A program made the translations under genes and the position numbers. DNA of 8,409 nucleotides, from assembly GCA_937952995.1 (NCBI GenBank), contig CALFYB010000038.1, positions 1-8,409 of the forward strand, read 5' to 3'. The notes below the pieces were generated by a model. It did no database searches. It worked only from the letters and a program-made list of their open reading frames with translations, and was not told the DNA's origin. Below, in pieces: positions 1 to 6,412 of the stretch (position 1 is the first letter of the stretch; each line of letters opens with the position of its first letter). The stretch comes from an uncultured Caulobacteraceae bacterium (lineage in GTDB: Bacteria; Pseudomonadota; Alphaproteobacteria; Caulobacterales; Caulobacteraceae).

Positions 1-264
1 CTTTCGACCATGGTGTTTTTAGGCCCTTCAGATTTGTCAGCTGCGCTGGGTCACTTGGGTAATCCAGGCCATCCTGATGTGGTCAGCACAATTGAAAAAT
101 CAATTGCTGTGATTTTGAAGCATAAAAAAGCAGCCGGTATTTTGACGCCTGACCGCACGCTTGCCAAGCGCTATCTTGAGCTTGGTTGCACCTTTGTTGC
201 TGTGGGTGCAGATGCCCGTGTACTGGCACTCGGTGTGCGTGAACTGCGGTCAGCGTTTAAATAA
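1..264 (+). CDS. HpcH/HpaI-type class II aldolase, 3' end only
   Basis: This is the C-terminal part of a metal-dependent HpcH/HpaI aldolase. The family splits 2-keto-3-hydroxy acids such as 4-hydroxy-2-oxoheptanedioate into pyruvate (or a related keto acid) and an aldehyde. The frame is open at base 1, so the gene starts outside the window; the ATG at 10 lies inside a conserved block and is not the start. Visible are FLGPSDLSAALGHLGNPGHP, whose Asp in GPSDLS (bases 31-33) is the expected metal ligand in this family, then KAAGILT and the AKRYLELGCTFVAVGADA block, close to the end of E. coli HpcH. It stops with TAA soon after that block, with no long tail. By hand count 35 of 84 codons end in G or C, far below its neighbours, which suggests another origin. 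The substrate cannot be told from this part. Confidence 0.85.
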   Translation, partial: LSTMVFLGPSDLSAALGHLGNPGHPDVVSTIEKSIAVILKHKKAAGILTPDRTLAKRYLELGCTFVAVGADARVLALGVRELRSAFK

Positions 265-283
265 TACAGGCGGTCGTTTCGGT

Positions 284-328
284 TTGATCTGACGAAAAGC
301 CGCGCAAGTTAGCGGATCGTCAGATCAA
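284..328. repeat. 12-bp perfect inverted repeat after the aldolase gene
   Basis: TTGATCTGACGA at 284-295 is matched exactly in inverse by TCGTCAGATCAA at 317-328. Inside the 21-base loop CCGC (300-303) can also pair with GCGG (312-315). It starts 19 bases after the aldolase stop. No T-run follows, so a classical terminator is not clear; an RNA 3'-end hairpin, a protein-binding site or a recombination-related structure is possible. Two more short palindromes follow at 337-348 and 352-362. Confidence 0.6.
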
Positions 329-336
329 GTCACAAC

Positions 337-362
337 TGAAGTACTTCAAGCCAGATAATCTG
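337..362. repeat. Two adjacent short perfect palindromes
   Basis: TGAAGTACTTCA at 337-348 is a perfect 12-bp palindrome. CAGATAATCTG at 352-362 is a perfect 11-bp palindrome centred on A357. They sit three bases apart in a non-coding stretch, just after the larger inverted repeat. Dimeric protein-binding sites are a possible reading, but the only gene end nearby is the aldolase 3' end, so function is unknown. Confidence 0.4.
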
Positions 363-437
363 ACTCAAAGGCCAGCTTTTGTTGCGGTTGATCAGGTTCG
401 TGCTGCGGCTTCGTCCATCAACTGTTGATTCAAACCG

Positions 438-476
438 CGCAGCAAGACCAGCATCAACGAACTTCTGCGCGACTAG
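438..476 (+). pseudogene. dapD: Remnant of a dapD 3' end
   Basis: The codons from 438 read RSKTSINELLRD and end in TAG at 474-476. This equals the C-terminus I recall for alphaproteobacterial DapD (tetrahydrodipicolinate N-succinyltransferase, lysine and diaminopimelate synthesis), for example in Brucella. Upstream, the frame meets TGA at 426-428, and the preceding bases do not read as DapD. A weak continuation exists in another frame (QT at 431-436, then one extra base), as if a frameshift had occurred. The DapD left-handed beta-helix domain is absent, so no enzyme can be made. The remnant ends 19 bases from the P450 stop on the other strand. The match is short but exact and ends at a stop. 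It may be a recombination scar, or mark the old 3' end of an ancestral dapD locus. Confidence 0.45.
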
Positions 477-495
477 GCTTTGAGCCGCACCGATC

Positions 496-1746
496 CTACC
501 TGTGCAGACGCACAGGCAGGGTCTGGTAGCCCTTGACGAAGGATGAGGGCACGCGCTCAGGCTCGCCCATCACTTCGACGAAGCTCCAACGCTTGAGGAT
601 CTCTTCCCAGACGATCTTGAGCTGCATCTCGGCCAGACGGTTACCCACGCAGCGGTGGATGCCGAAGCCGAAGGACAGGTGCTGACGGGCGCGGGCGCGG
701 TCGATGATGAAGCTGTCGGCGTTCTCGATTACCTCGTCGTCGCGGTTGCCCGAGACGTACCACATGACGACCTTATCGCCCTTCTTGATGGTCTTGCCGC
801 CCAGCTCCACATCCTGCAGCGCGTTGCGGCGCATATGGGCCAGCGGGGTCTGCCAGCGGATGATTTCCGAGACCATGTTGGGGATCAAGGATGGGTCAGC
901 CCGAAGCTTGTCATATTCGGCCGGGTTCTCGTTGAGGGCCAGCACGCCGCCCGTCAGAGAGTTGCGGGTCGTGTCATTACCGCCGACGATGAGCAGCAAC
1001 AGGTTCCCCAAGAACTCCATGCGGTCCATGTTGCGTGTGGCCTCGCCGTGGGCCAGCATCGAGATCAGGTCATTGCCAGGCTCGGTCAGGTTCACCCGCT
1101 CGTTCCACAGGCCCATGAAATATTGCGCGCATTCCATAAGTTGGGCGCGGCGATGCTCTATGGACACGAACAGGGGCGAGGATGGGCCCGCCGTGGTGAT
1201 GTCAGACCAGTAGGTCAGCTTGCGGCGATCTTCCCACGGGAAGTCGAACAGGGTGGCCAGCATCTGGGTGGTCAGCTCGATCGAGACCTTGTCCACCCAA
1301 TCGAAGGTTTCCCCCTCAGGCAGGCCGTCAAAGATGGTGTTGACCCGCTCGCGGATGGTGCTCTCCAGCCGGCCCAGATTGGCGGGCGAGACGATGGGGC
1401 TGACGACCTTGCGCTGCAGGTCGTGCTTGGGCTGGTCCATGGCGATGAACATGGGCAGCTGGAAATCATCCTTAGGGTCGGCGATCGTGATCGACGGCTC
1501 CGACGAGAACAGCTGGTGGTTCGTGTCCACGAACATGATGTCGTTGTACTTGGTGATCGACCAGTAGGGGCCGAACTCGTGCTCCTTGCAGTAGTGGACG
1601 GGGTCCTCTTTGCGCAGGCGCTCGAAATAGGGCCAGAAGCTGTTGGTGCGGAACAGCTCCGGATCAGCGACATTGATATCTTCAATCGGCATCGACCATG
1701 CACGGGCCTTGGCCTGCGCAGTGATATCGTTGGCACCGTCACTCAT
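496..1746 (-). CDS. cyp153A: CYP153-type cytochrome P450 (terminal alkane/fatty-acid hydroxylase family)
   Basis: A complete 416-residue soluble bacterial P450. Characterised CYP153 members use electrons from a ferredoxin and its reductase to hydroxylate the terminal carbon of medium-chain alkanes, fatty acids or related compounds. Landmarks in order: MDQPKH at 103-108 in the C-helix region; I-helix oxygen-activation motif GGNDTT at 255-260; ExxR at Glu294/Arg297; WYVSGNRD near 329-336, a stretch typical of CYP153; and the haem loop FGFGIHRCVG at 359-368, with Cys366 as the iron ligand. No signal peptide or membrane anchor is seen. The ATG at 1744-1746 follows GGGAG with a 7-base gap. The gene is divergent from a serine hydrolase. 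Neither ferredoxin nor reductase is in the window, so partners must be encoded elsewhere. Family assignment is firm; the substrate is inferred from the family. Confidence 0.93.
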   Translation of the reverse strand: MSDGANDITAQAKARAWSMPIEDINVADPELFRTNSFWPYFERLRKEDPVHYCKEHEFGPYWSITKYNDIMFVDTNHQLFSSEPSITIADPKDDFQLPMFIAMDQPKHDLQRKVVSPIVSPANLGRLESTIRERVNTIFDGLPEGETFDWVDKVSIELTTQMLATLFDFPWEDRRKLTYWSDITTAGPSSPLFVSIEHRRAQLMECAQYFMGLWNERVNLTEPGNDLISMLAHGEATRNMDRMEFLGNLLLLIVGGNDTTRNSLTGGVLALNENPAEYDKLRADPSLIPNMVSEIIRWQTPLAHMRRNALQDVELGGKTIKKGDKVVMWYVSGNRDDEVIENADSFIIDRARARQHLSFGFGIHRCVGNRLAEMQLKIVWEEILKRWSFVEVMGEPERVPSSFVKGYQTLPVRLHR

Positions 1747-1766
1747 CGAACTGCTCCCGAAAATCG

Positions 1767-1789
1767 TTATCTAATCATTGTACAGATAA
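1767..1789. promoter_or_regulatory. Inverted repeat over the putative P450 -10 box
   Basis: TTATCT (1767-1772) and AGATAA (1784-1789) form an exact 6-bp inverted repeat with an 11-base spacer. The spacer contains the TACAAT read on the minus strand as the likely P450 -10. A regulator bound here would cover the promoter, so repression is the simple reading. No regulator gene is present in the window. Confidence 0.4.
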
Positions 1790-1858
1790 GCGCCTCGCGG
1801 TCCAGTGAGCGACCGCAAGTTTCGCTGCTGAATCCTCTGGTCAGTCTGAGACGGAGTG

Positions 1859-1876
1859 TTTAGCGTGACCGCTAAA
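1859..1876. promoter_or_regulatory. 18-bp perfect palindrome upstream of the hydrolase
   Basis: TTTAGCG-tgac-CGCTAAA is a perfect 7-bp dyad with a 4-base centre, ending 38 bases before the hydrolase ATG. Its size suits a dimeric helix-turn-helix repressor such as a TetR-family protein. A short RNA hairpin in the hydrolase leader is the alternative. No T-run follows, so it is not a usual terminator. Confidence 0.45.
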
Positions 1877-1914
1877 GACAATGATAAGGGCCGAGCGCCC
1901 CAAGGGACCAACAG

Positions 1915-3138
1915 ATGTCACACCCCAGCGGCTTTGATCTCACACGCCTAGAGCGGATCAGCGACCACCTTCAGCGCGAATATATCGATAAGGGCCGGAT
2001 CGCGGGCTGTCAGGTGGCCGTGGCTCGTCATGGTCATCAGGCCTTCTTCCGCAGCTATGGCCAGATGGATATGGCCGCAGGCAAGCCGATGGCGGACGAC
2101 ACGATCTTCCGCATCTATTCCATGACCAAGCCGATCACTTCGATTGCGCTCATGACCCTCTTTGAAAAGGGCCTTTTCCAGCTCGACGACCCTGTGTCAC
2201 GCTTTGTGCCGTCTTGGGCCAATCAGCGGGTCTATGTGTCGGGCGAGGGCGAGACCATGAAGACCGAGCCGCTGGACCGGCCGGTCAGTATCCGCGACAT
2301 GCTACGCCATACCGGCGGCCTGACCTATGGCGGAGGCCTGCCCGGCGTTGGGGTCCAGCACCCTGTCGACCACATCTATCGCGGGCTGAAGGTGCGTAGC
2401 TTTGGCGGCAGCGACGATATGATGAGCTTCATGAACAAGCTCAGCCAGACCCCTCTGGTCTATCAACCCGGCCAAAGGTGGATGTATTCCCTCGCCACCG
2501 ACGTCTGCGGGGCCTTGGTCGAGATCATCTCGGGCAAGCCGTTCGCGCAATATCTGCAAGAGACCATCTTCGATCCCCTCGGCATGGTCGATACCAGCTT
2601 CCACGTCGACCCCGCAAAGCACCACAGGCTGGCTGCCAACTACAGCCGCAATGAGGACAAGACCCTCAAGCTGATCGATGACCCGCAAACCAGCGCCTAT
2701 CGCCAAGCGCCGGGCTTCTATTCCGGCGGCGGCGGACTGACCGGCACGACGGCTGACTATATGCGGTTCTGCGAGATGCTGCGCCGGGGCGGGGAGTTGG
2801 AAGGCGCGCGGATCGTCGGACCTCGCACCTTGGCCATGATGCACATGAACCACCTCAAGGATGGTCAAGACCTGACCCAGACAGCGGTCGGAGCCTTTTC
2901 AGAGACCTCCAATTCAGGCGTCGGCTTTGGCCTCGGCTTTGCCATGGTCATGGATCAGGTCGCGGCGGGCGTTCTGGGCCAAGGAGACTATTATTGGGGC
3001 GGAGCGGCCTCGACCATCTTCTCGGTGGACCCCAAAGAAGATCTGAGCATGGTGTTCATGACCCAGCTCATGCCCTCCTCGACCTTCAATTTCCGGGGTC
3101 AGCTGAAGAGCATCATCTACTCATCCATCGTCGATTGA
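1915..3138 (+). CDS. Class C beta-lactamase-fold serine hydrolase
   Basis: A 407-residue member of the beta-lactamase/penicillin-binding-like family (COG1680; EstB-type esterases and transpeptidase-like proteins). Ser69 in SMTK (69-72) is the expected nucleophile with Lys72 as partner. Tyr191 in YSLATDVCG matches the conserved tyrosine of the second motif. WGG at 361-363 replaces the KTG triad of true class C enzymes, which points to an esterase or similar hydrolase and not to antibiotic resistance. HTGGLTYGG (132-140) and GGGGLTGTTADYMRF (271-285) are further family blocks. There is no signal peptide, so it is probably cytoplasmic. AAGGGA lies 7 bases before the ATG. It is divergent from the CYP153 gene, and a link through ester or lipid metabolism is possible but unproven. 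The substrate cannot be predicted. Confidence 0.9.
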   Translation: MSHPSGFDLTRLERISDHLQREYIDKGRIAGCQVAVARHGHQAFFRSYGQMDMAAGKPMADDTIFRIYSMTKPITSIALMTLFEKGLFQLDDPVSRFVPSWANQRVYVSGEGETMKTEPLDRPVSIRDMLRHTGGLTYGGGLPGVGVQHPVDHIYRGLKVRSFGGSDDMMSFMNKLSQTPLVYQPGQRWMYSLATDVCGALVEIISGKPFAQYLQETIFDPLGMVDTSFHVDPAKHHRLAANYSRNEDKTLKLIDDPQTSAYRQAPGFYSGGGGLTGTTADYMRFCEMLRRGGELEGARIVGPRTLAMMHMNHLKDGQDLTQTAVGAFSETSNSGVGFGLGFAMVMDQVAAGVLGQGDYYWGGAASTIFSVDPKEDLSMVFMTQLMPSSTFNFRGQLKSIIYSSIVD

Positions 3139-3145
3139 CAGGCCG

Positions 3146-3163
3146 GGGTCCCTTCGGGGACCC
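3146..3163. terminator. UUCG-loop hairpin between convergent genes
   Basis: GGGTCCC (3146-3152), loop TTCG, GGGACCC (3157-3163): a perfect 7-bp GC-rich stem with a very stable tetraloop. It lies 8 bases after the hydrolase stop and 23 bases beyond the hslO stop, and likely serves both strands. T-richness after the stem is modest (TTCCCTAT), so termination efficiency is uncertain. Confidence 0.7.
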
Positions 3164-3186
3164 TTCCCTATCCGGCGGCGGGCCCA

Positions 3187-4116
3187 TCAAGAGGCAGGCG
3201 TTGCGACCTCTTCGGGGTCGACATCATAGATGCGTGAGCAATATTCGCAGGTGACGCGGATGACGCCGTCATCCTCGACCATGTCGACGCGCTCCTCGTC
3301 GGAGAACGACTTCAAGACCGACAGGATACGTTCGGACGAGCAGCGGCACATGGCGCTCAGAGCCTTAGGCTCGAACATCCGCACGCCGTCCTCATGGAAC
3401 AGCCGATAGAGCAGCAGTTCGGGCGGCACGGCGGGGTCGATCAGCTCGTCTTCCCCCACCGTCTCGAACAGGGCCTGGGACCGGTCCCACGCCTCGTCGG
3501 TCGAGCCACGGGCATCATCCCCGGCAATGTTCTGCAAGACCATACCGCCAGCGCGCCAAGCGAGGCCCGCGTCAGTTTGAAGTTGGCCAACCGCCAGCCG
3601 AATACGGGTCGGGGTCTGTTCAGACTGGGCGAAATATTGCTCGGCACAGAGGGCGAGGGTTTCGCCTTCAATGGCCGTAACGCCTTGATAGCGCTCCATA
3701 TCGGGGCCCTGATCGACGGTCATGATGAACAGACCATCACCCAACAGGCTCTTGGCCCCCGGACGCACAAAGCCGGTGCTGATTTCGGCCACGCGGTCGG
3801 CGTCATAACGGCAATAGCCGCGCAAGCCCCCGACCGTGTCATAATCGGCCACCACATAACGCACGGGGCCATCGCCCTGCGCCTGCATGATCAGACGGCC
3901 ATCGAACTTCAAGCTCGCGCCCACCAGAGCGGCCAAGGTACAGGCCTCGCCCAGCAGGTTGGCGACCGGCTCGGGATAGTCATGGCGGGTCAGGATGTCG
4001 TGGACCACCTCGCTCATGCGGGCGATGCGGCCACGCACGGGCTCTCGCTCGATCTGGAAGGCGGCGACAAGATCGTCGGTGGGACGGGCGGTTTCAGCGG
4101 TGGGCAGGTCGGTCAT
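3187..4116 (-). CDS. hslO: Hsp33 redox-regulated chaperone
   Basis: A 309-residue Hsp33. In the family, a C-terminal zinc centre of four cysteines keeps the chaperone off in reducing conditions. Oxidative stress, with unfolding, forms disulfides, releases zinc and activates it as a cytoplasmic holdase. All four cysteines are present in the usual CxC...CxxC layout: Cys257 and Cys259 in MCRCS, Cys290 and Cys293 in TCEYC. The N-terminal substrate domain shows VRGRIARM (27-34) and the LLGEACTLAALVGASLKFDG block (54-73). Length is normal. The ATG at 4114-4116 has no clear Shine-Dalgarno sequence, so translation may depend on that of argF upstream or on a weak site. It is the last gene of the argD-argF-hslO run, 52 bases after argF, with a hairpin in the gap. 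Confidence 0.95.
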   Translation of the reverse strand: MTDLPTAETARPTDDLVAAFQIEREPVRGRIARMSEVVHDILTRHDYPEPVANLLGEACTLAALVGASLKFDGRLIMQAQGDGPVRYVVADYDTVGGLRGYCRYDADRVAEISTGFVRPGAKSLLGDGLFIMTVDQGPDMERYQGVTAIEGETLALCAEQYFAQSEQTPTRIRLAVGQLQTDAGLAWRAGGMVLQNIAGDDARGSTDEAWDRSQALFETVGEDELIDPAVPPELLLYRLFHEDGVRMFEPKALSAMCRCSSERILSVLKSFSDEERVDMVEDDGVIRVTCEYCSRIYDVDPEEVATPAS

Positions 4117-4129
4117 GGTCGCAATATAG

Positions 4130-4161
4130 GGCGCTGCGGCTCAAAGTGCGAGCCACGCGCC
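4130..4161 (-). promoter_or_regulatory. Hairpin between argF and hslO
   Basis: GGCGC (4130-4134) pairs with GCGCC (4157-4161), and GGCTC (4138-4142) with GAGCC (4150-4154), around a 7-base loop with a small internal loop. On the minus strand it begins 7 bases after the argF stop and ends 13 bases before the hslO ATG. No T-run follows. It may set mRNA processing, stability or partial termination between the two genes. Confidence 0.45.
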
Positions 4162-4168
4162 GCCTTTC

Positions 4169-5116
4169 CTATCCAATGGCCCCAAAGCACCAGGCCAGAA
4201 CAGCCTTTTGCGCATGGATGCGGTTCTCAGCCTCATCAAAAACCTTGGACTGGGGACCGTCGATCACTGCGTCGGACACCTCTTCTCCCCGATGGGCGGG
4301 CAGGCAGTGCAAGAACAGGGCGTCGCGCGCAGCTAGGGACATCAAGGCCTCATCGACCTGATAGGGCTCGAAAGCGGCCAGCCGCTGCTCGTGATCGGTG
4401 TCGCCCATCGAGACCCAAGTATCGGTGACGACGCAGTCGGCCCCGTCAACAGCGGCGCGGGGATCGTCGGTCATCTCGACCTTGGCCCCAAGTTCCGCCG
4501 CACGGGCAAGGTCCTTCAGGTCAGGATGATACTGGGGCGGGCAGGCGATGGTCAGGCGAAAGCCGAACTGGCTGGCGGCATGGATGAAGCTGGAACAGAC
4601 ATTGTTGCCGTCACCCACCCAGGCGATGGTCTTGCCTGCCACCGGCCCGCGATGTTCTTCAAAGGTCTGAAGGTCCGCGAGGATCTGGCAGGGGTGGCTG
4701 CGATTGGTCAGGGCATTGATCACGGGCACGGTGGCGACCTGCGCGAACCGCTCGACGTCGTCGTGATTATTGGCGCGTATCATCACCGCATCGACCATCC
4801 GCGACAGGACCCTTGCCGTGTCCTCAATAGGCTCGCCGCGGCCAAGCTGCATGTCCGAGGCATTGGCGATGATGCTGGCCCCGCCGAGCTGGCGAATGGC
4901 CGCGTCAAACGAGAAGCGTGTGCGGGTCGAGTTCTTCTCGAAGATCATGGCCAAGGTCCGGTCTTTGGCCGGAGCGTCGGCATCCACCGCCGCCTTGCCC
5001 CAGCCCAAACGCGCGGCCTTTCGCGCGTGAGCATCGTCAAGGATCACCCGAAGGCTGGCCGCATCCATGCGCCAGAGGTCGATAAAGTGCCGAGGGGTAG
5101 GAACAGAAAGGGTCAT
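4169..5116 (-). CDS. argF: Ornithine carbamoyltransferase
   Basis: A complete 315-residue OTCase, which joins carbamoyl phosphate and ornithine to give citrulline in arginine synthesis. The carbamoyl-phosphate site STRTR is at 63-67. HPCQ (141-144) completes it. The ornithine-binding SMG loop is at 236-238 after Asp232, and HCLPAHRGEEV (270-280) holds the catalytic Cys271. The whole transcarbamylase fold is present at usual length. The ATG at 5114-5116 follows GAGGGAG with a 7-base gap. It is the second gene of the argD-argF-hslO run, 71 bases after argD, and a stable hairpin sits only 2 bases upstream of its ribosome site. A catabolic OTCase is unlikely given the argD neighbour and the absence of arcA or arcC. 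Confidence 0.96.
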   Translation of the reverse strand: MTLSVPTPRHFIDLWRMDAASLRVILDDAHARKAARLGWGKAAVDADAPAKDRTLAMIFEKNSTRTRFSFDAAIRQLGGASIIANASDMQLGRGEPIEDTARVLSRMVDAVMIRANNHDDVERFAQVATVPVINALTNRSHPCQILADLQTFEEHRGPVAGKTIAWVGDGNNVCSSFIHAASQFGFRLTIACPPQYHPDLKDLARAAELGAKVEMTDDPRAAVDGADCVVTDTWVSMGDTDHEQRLAAFEPYQVDEALMSLAARDALFLHCLPAHRGEEVSDAVIDGPQSKVFDEAENRIHAQKAVLAWCFGAIG

Positions 5117-5132
5117 AAGAAAACTCCCTCTG

Positions 5133-5159
5133 ACCGCCCCGTACGAATGACGGGACGGT
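5133..5159 (-). promoter_or_regulatory. Hairpin just upstream of the argF ribosome site
   Basis: In minus-strand RNA, ACCGUCCCGU (from 5159-5150) pairs with ACGGGGCGGU (from 5142-5133) over 10 bp, including one G-U pair, with a 7-base loop. The GAGGGAG ribosome site (5124-5130) starts 2 bases later and ATG 7 bases after that. It could set argF translation, mark a processing site between argD and argF, or attenuate transcription; no T-run immediately follows the stem. Confidence 0.5.
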
Positions 5160-5187
5160 TCATGGAATTTGTGAAATGGAGTTGGGC

Positions 5188-6405
5188 CTAGGCCTTTGCC
5201 GCGTTTTGGCGCACCTGATCACAGGTCCGTTCGATCTTGCCGATCGCCTCTTGGGCCTCATCAAGGGTCAAGGTCAGCGGGGGCAGAAGGCGAATACAGT
5301 TGTCACCGCCGCCTGCAACCAGCAGCTTGTGATCACGCGCCATGACCATAAACTCGCGATTGTTTGGCACCAGCTTGATACCGATCAGGAGGCCGCGACC
5401 GCGCACATCGACGATGACATCCGGATAGCGGTCACGCAGGCCGTTGAGCTGTTGGCTCAGATAGGCTGATACCTCGCGGACATTGTCCATCGTTTCGGGT
5501 TTGCAGATCTCATCCACAGCCGCAAAGCCCACAGCCATGGCCAAGGGATTGCCGCCAAAGGTCGAGCCGTGAGCGCCGACGATCATGCCGCTGGCCGCAT
5601 CCGTGGTGGCAAGGCAAGCCCCCACGGGGAAGCCTGACCCGAGCGCCTTGGCCAAGCACATGACGTCCGGGGCCGCGCCCGACCATTCATAGGCGAACAG
5701 CTTTCCGGTCCGGCCAAGGCCGCACTGGACCTCGTCATAGATCAGCAAGATGCCCTCTTGGTCGCAAAGCTCGCGCAGGCCGCGCAGGCAATGGTCCGGC
5801 ACCGCACGGGCTCCGCCTTCGCCCTGCACAGGCTCGATCAGGATCGCAGCGGTCGTCGGGCCAATCGCAGCCTTGAGCGCCTCATGGTCGCCGAAGGGCA
5901 GATGGATGAAACCGGGCAGGCGCGGGCCAAAACCGTCAAGATAGGCCGCGTTGCCACCAGCATTCACCGCTGCATAGGTCCGGCCGTGGAAGGCCCCTTC
6001 GAAGGTGATGATGTCGATCCGCTCAGGCTGACCCTTGGCCGCGTGATATTTGCGGGCCAGCTTCAGCGCCGTCTCGATGGCTTCAGAGCCAGAATTGGTG
6101 AAGAACACCACATCGGCAAAGCTTTCCGCCGTCAAACGGTCGGCCAGCTTTTCCTGCTCAGGAATGCGGAAGATGTTGGAGACGTGCCACAGCTTCTCGG
6201 ACTGGGTCTTAACCGCCTCGACCAGACGCGGATGGGCATGGCCCAGCGCATTGGTGGCAATACCGGCCACGCAGTCCAGATAGGCCTCGCCCTCAGTGCT
6301 GATCAATCGCGCGCCTTCTCCTCGTTCGAACGCCAGAGGCGCGCGACCATAAACGCCCATCAGGTGGGCTGTAGGAGATGAGGATGAAGCGACTGGGCCA
6401 GACAC
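5188..6405 (-). CDS. argD: Acetylornithine aminotransferase
   Basis: A PLP-dependent class III aminotransferase of 405 residues from the start chosen here. It converts N-acetylglutamate semialdehyde and glutamate to N-acetylornithine; many ArgD enzymes also work in the diaminopimelate branch of lysine synthesis. Seen in order: NSGSEAIETALK (104-115), EGAFHGRT (136-143), EPVQGEGG (191-198), DEVQCGLGRTG (224-234) with the Asp that contacts the PLP ring nitrogen, LAKALGSG with Lys253 as Schiff-base lysine, and GSTFGGNP (280-287). The start is GTG at 6403-6405, because GGGAGG (minus strand, 6413-6418) lies 7 bases upstream; a TTG at 6418-6420 is also in frame but overlaps that ribosome site, and the internal ATG at 6358-6360 has none. 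Likely first gene of argD-argF-hslO, possibly with read-through from the permease. Confidence 0.95.
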   Translation of the reverse strand: MSGPVASSSSPTAHLMGVYGRAPLAFERGEGARLISTEGEAYLDCVAGIATNALGHAHPRLVEAVKTQSEKLWHVSNIFRIPEQEKLADRLTAESFADVVFFTNSGSEAIETALKLARKYHAAKGQPERIDIITFEGAFHGRTYAAVNAGGNAAYLDGFGPRLPGFIHLPFGDHEALKAAIGPTTAAILIEPVQGEGGARAVPDHCLRGLRELCDQEGILLIYDEVQCGLGRTGKLFAYEWSGAAPDVMCLAKALGSGFPVGACLATTDAASGMIVGAHGSTFGGNPLAMAVGFAAVDEICKPETMDNVREVSAYLSQQLNGLRDRYPDVIVDVRGRGLLIGIKLVPNNREFMVMARDHKLLVAGGGDNCIRLLPPLTLTLDEAQEAIGKIERTCDQVRQNAAKA

Positions 6406-6412
6406 GATAAGG

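Larger units (their letters stand above)
1747..1914. promoter_or_regulatory. Divergent P450/serine hydrolase promoter region
   Basis: This 168-bp spacer must hold the start signals of both divergent genes. Toward the P450, TACAAT (minus strand, 1777-1782) is a fair -10, with TGGACC (1799-1804) 16 bases upstream as a weak -35. Two dyads (1767-1789 and 1859-1876) could be operators. A GANTC site (GAATC) lies at 1830-1834. AAGGGA at 1902-1907 is the ribosome site of the hydrolase. Promoter assignment is by eye only. Confidence 0.45.

Noticed and set aside
265..495. Small gene in the aldolase-P450 gap
   Set aside because: No frame with a start, ribosome site and protein-like content was found on either strand; only the dapD-like tail and palindromes stand out.
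655..1863. 402-residue open frame on + across the P450 gene
   Set aside because: It is antisense to a well-conserved P450, shows no recognisable domain, and is the usual result of GC-rich third positions in the true gene.
1915..3138. True beta-lactamase giving antibiotic resistance
   Set aside because: No signal peptide, and the third motif is WGG and not KTG; it groups by motif with esterase-like serine hydrolases.
3394..4428. 344-residue open frame on + across hslO and argF
   Set aside because: It runs antisense through two clear genes and their gap, and its composition (rich in Gly, Arg, His, Gln) is that of a shadow frame.
4391..5191. 266-residue open frame on + over argF
   Set aside because: Antisense to the whole conserved body of ArgF, with no family features.
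5758..6381. 207-residue open frame on + over argD
   Set aside because: Antisense to conserved PLP-enzyme motifs; no separate evidence of coding.
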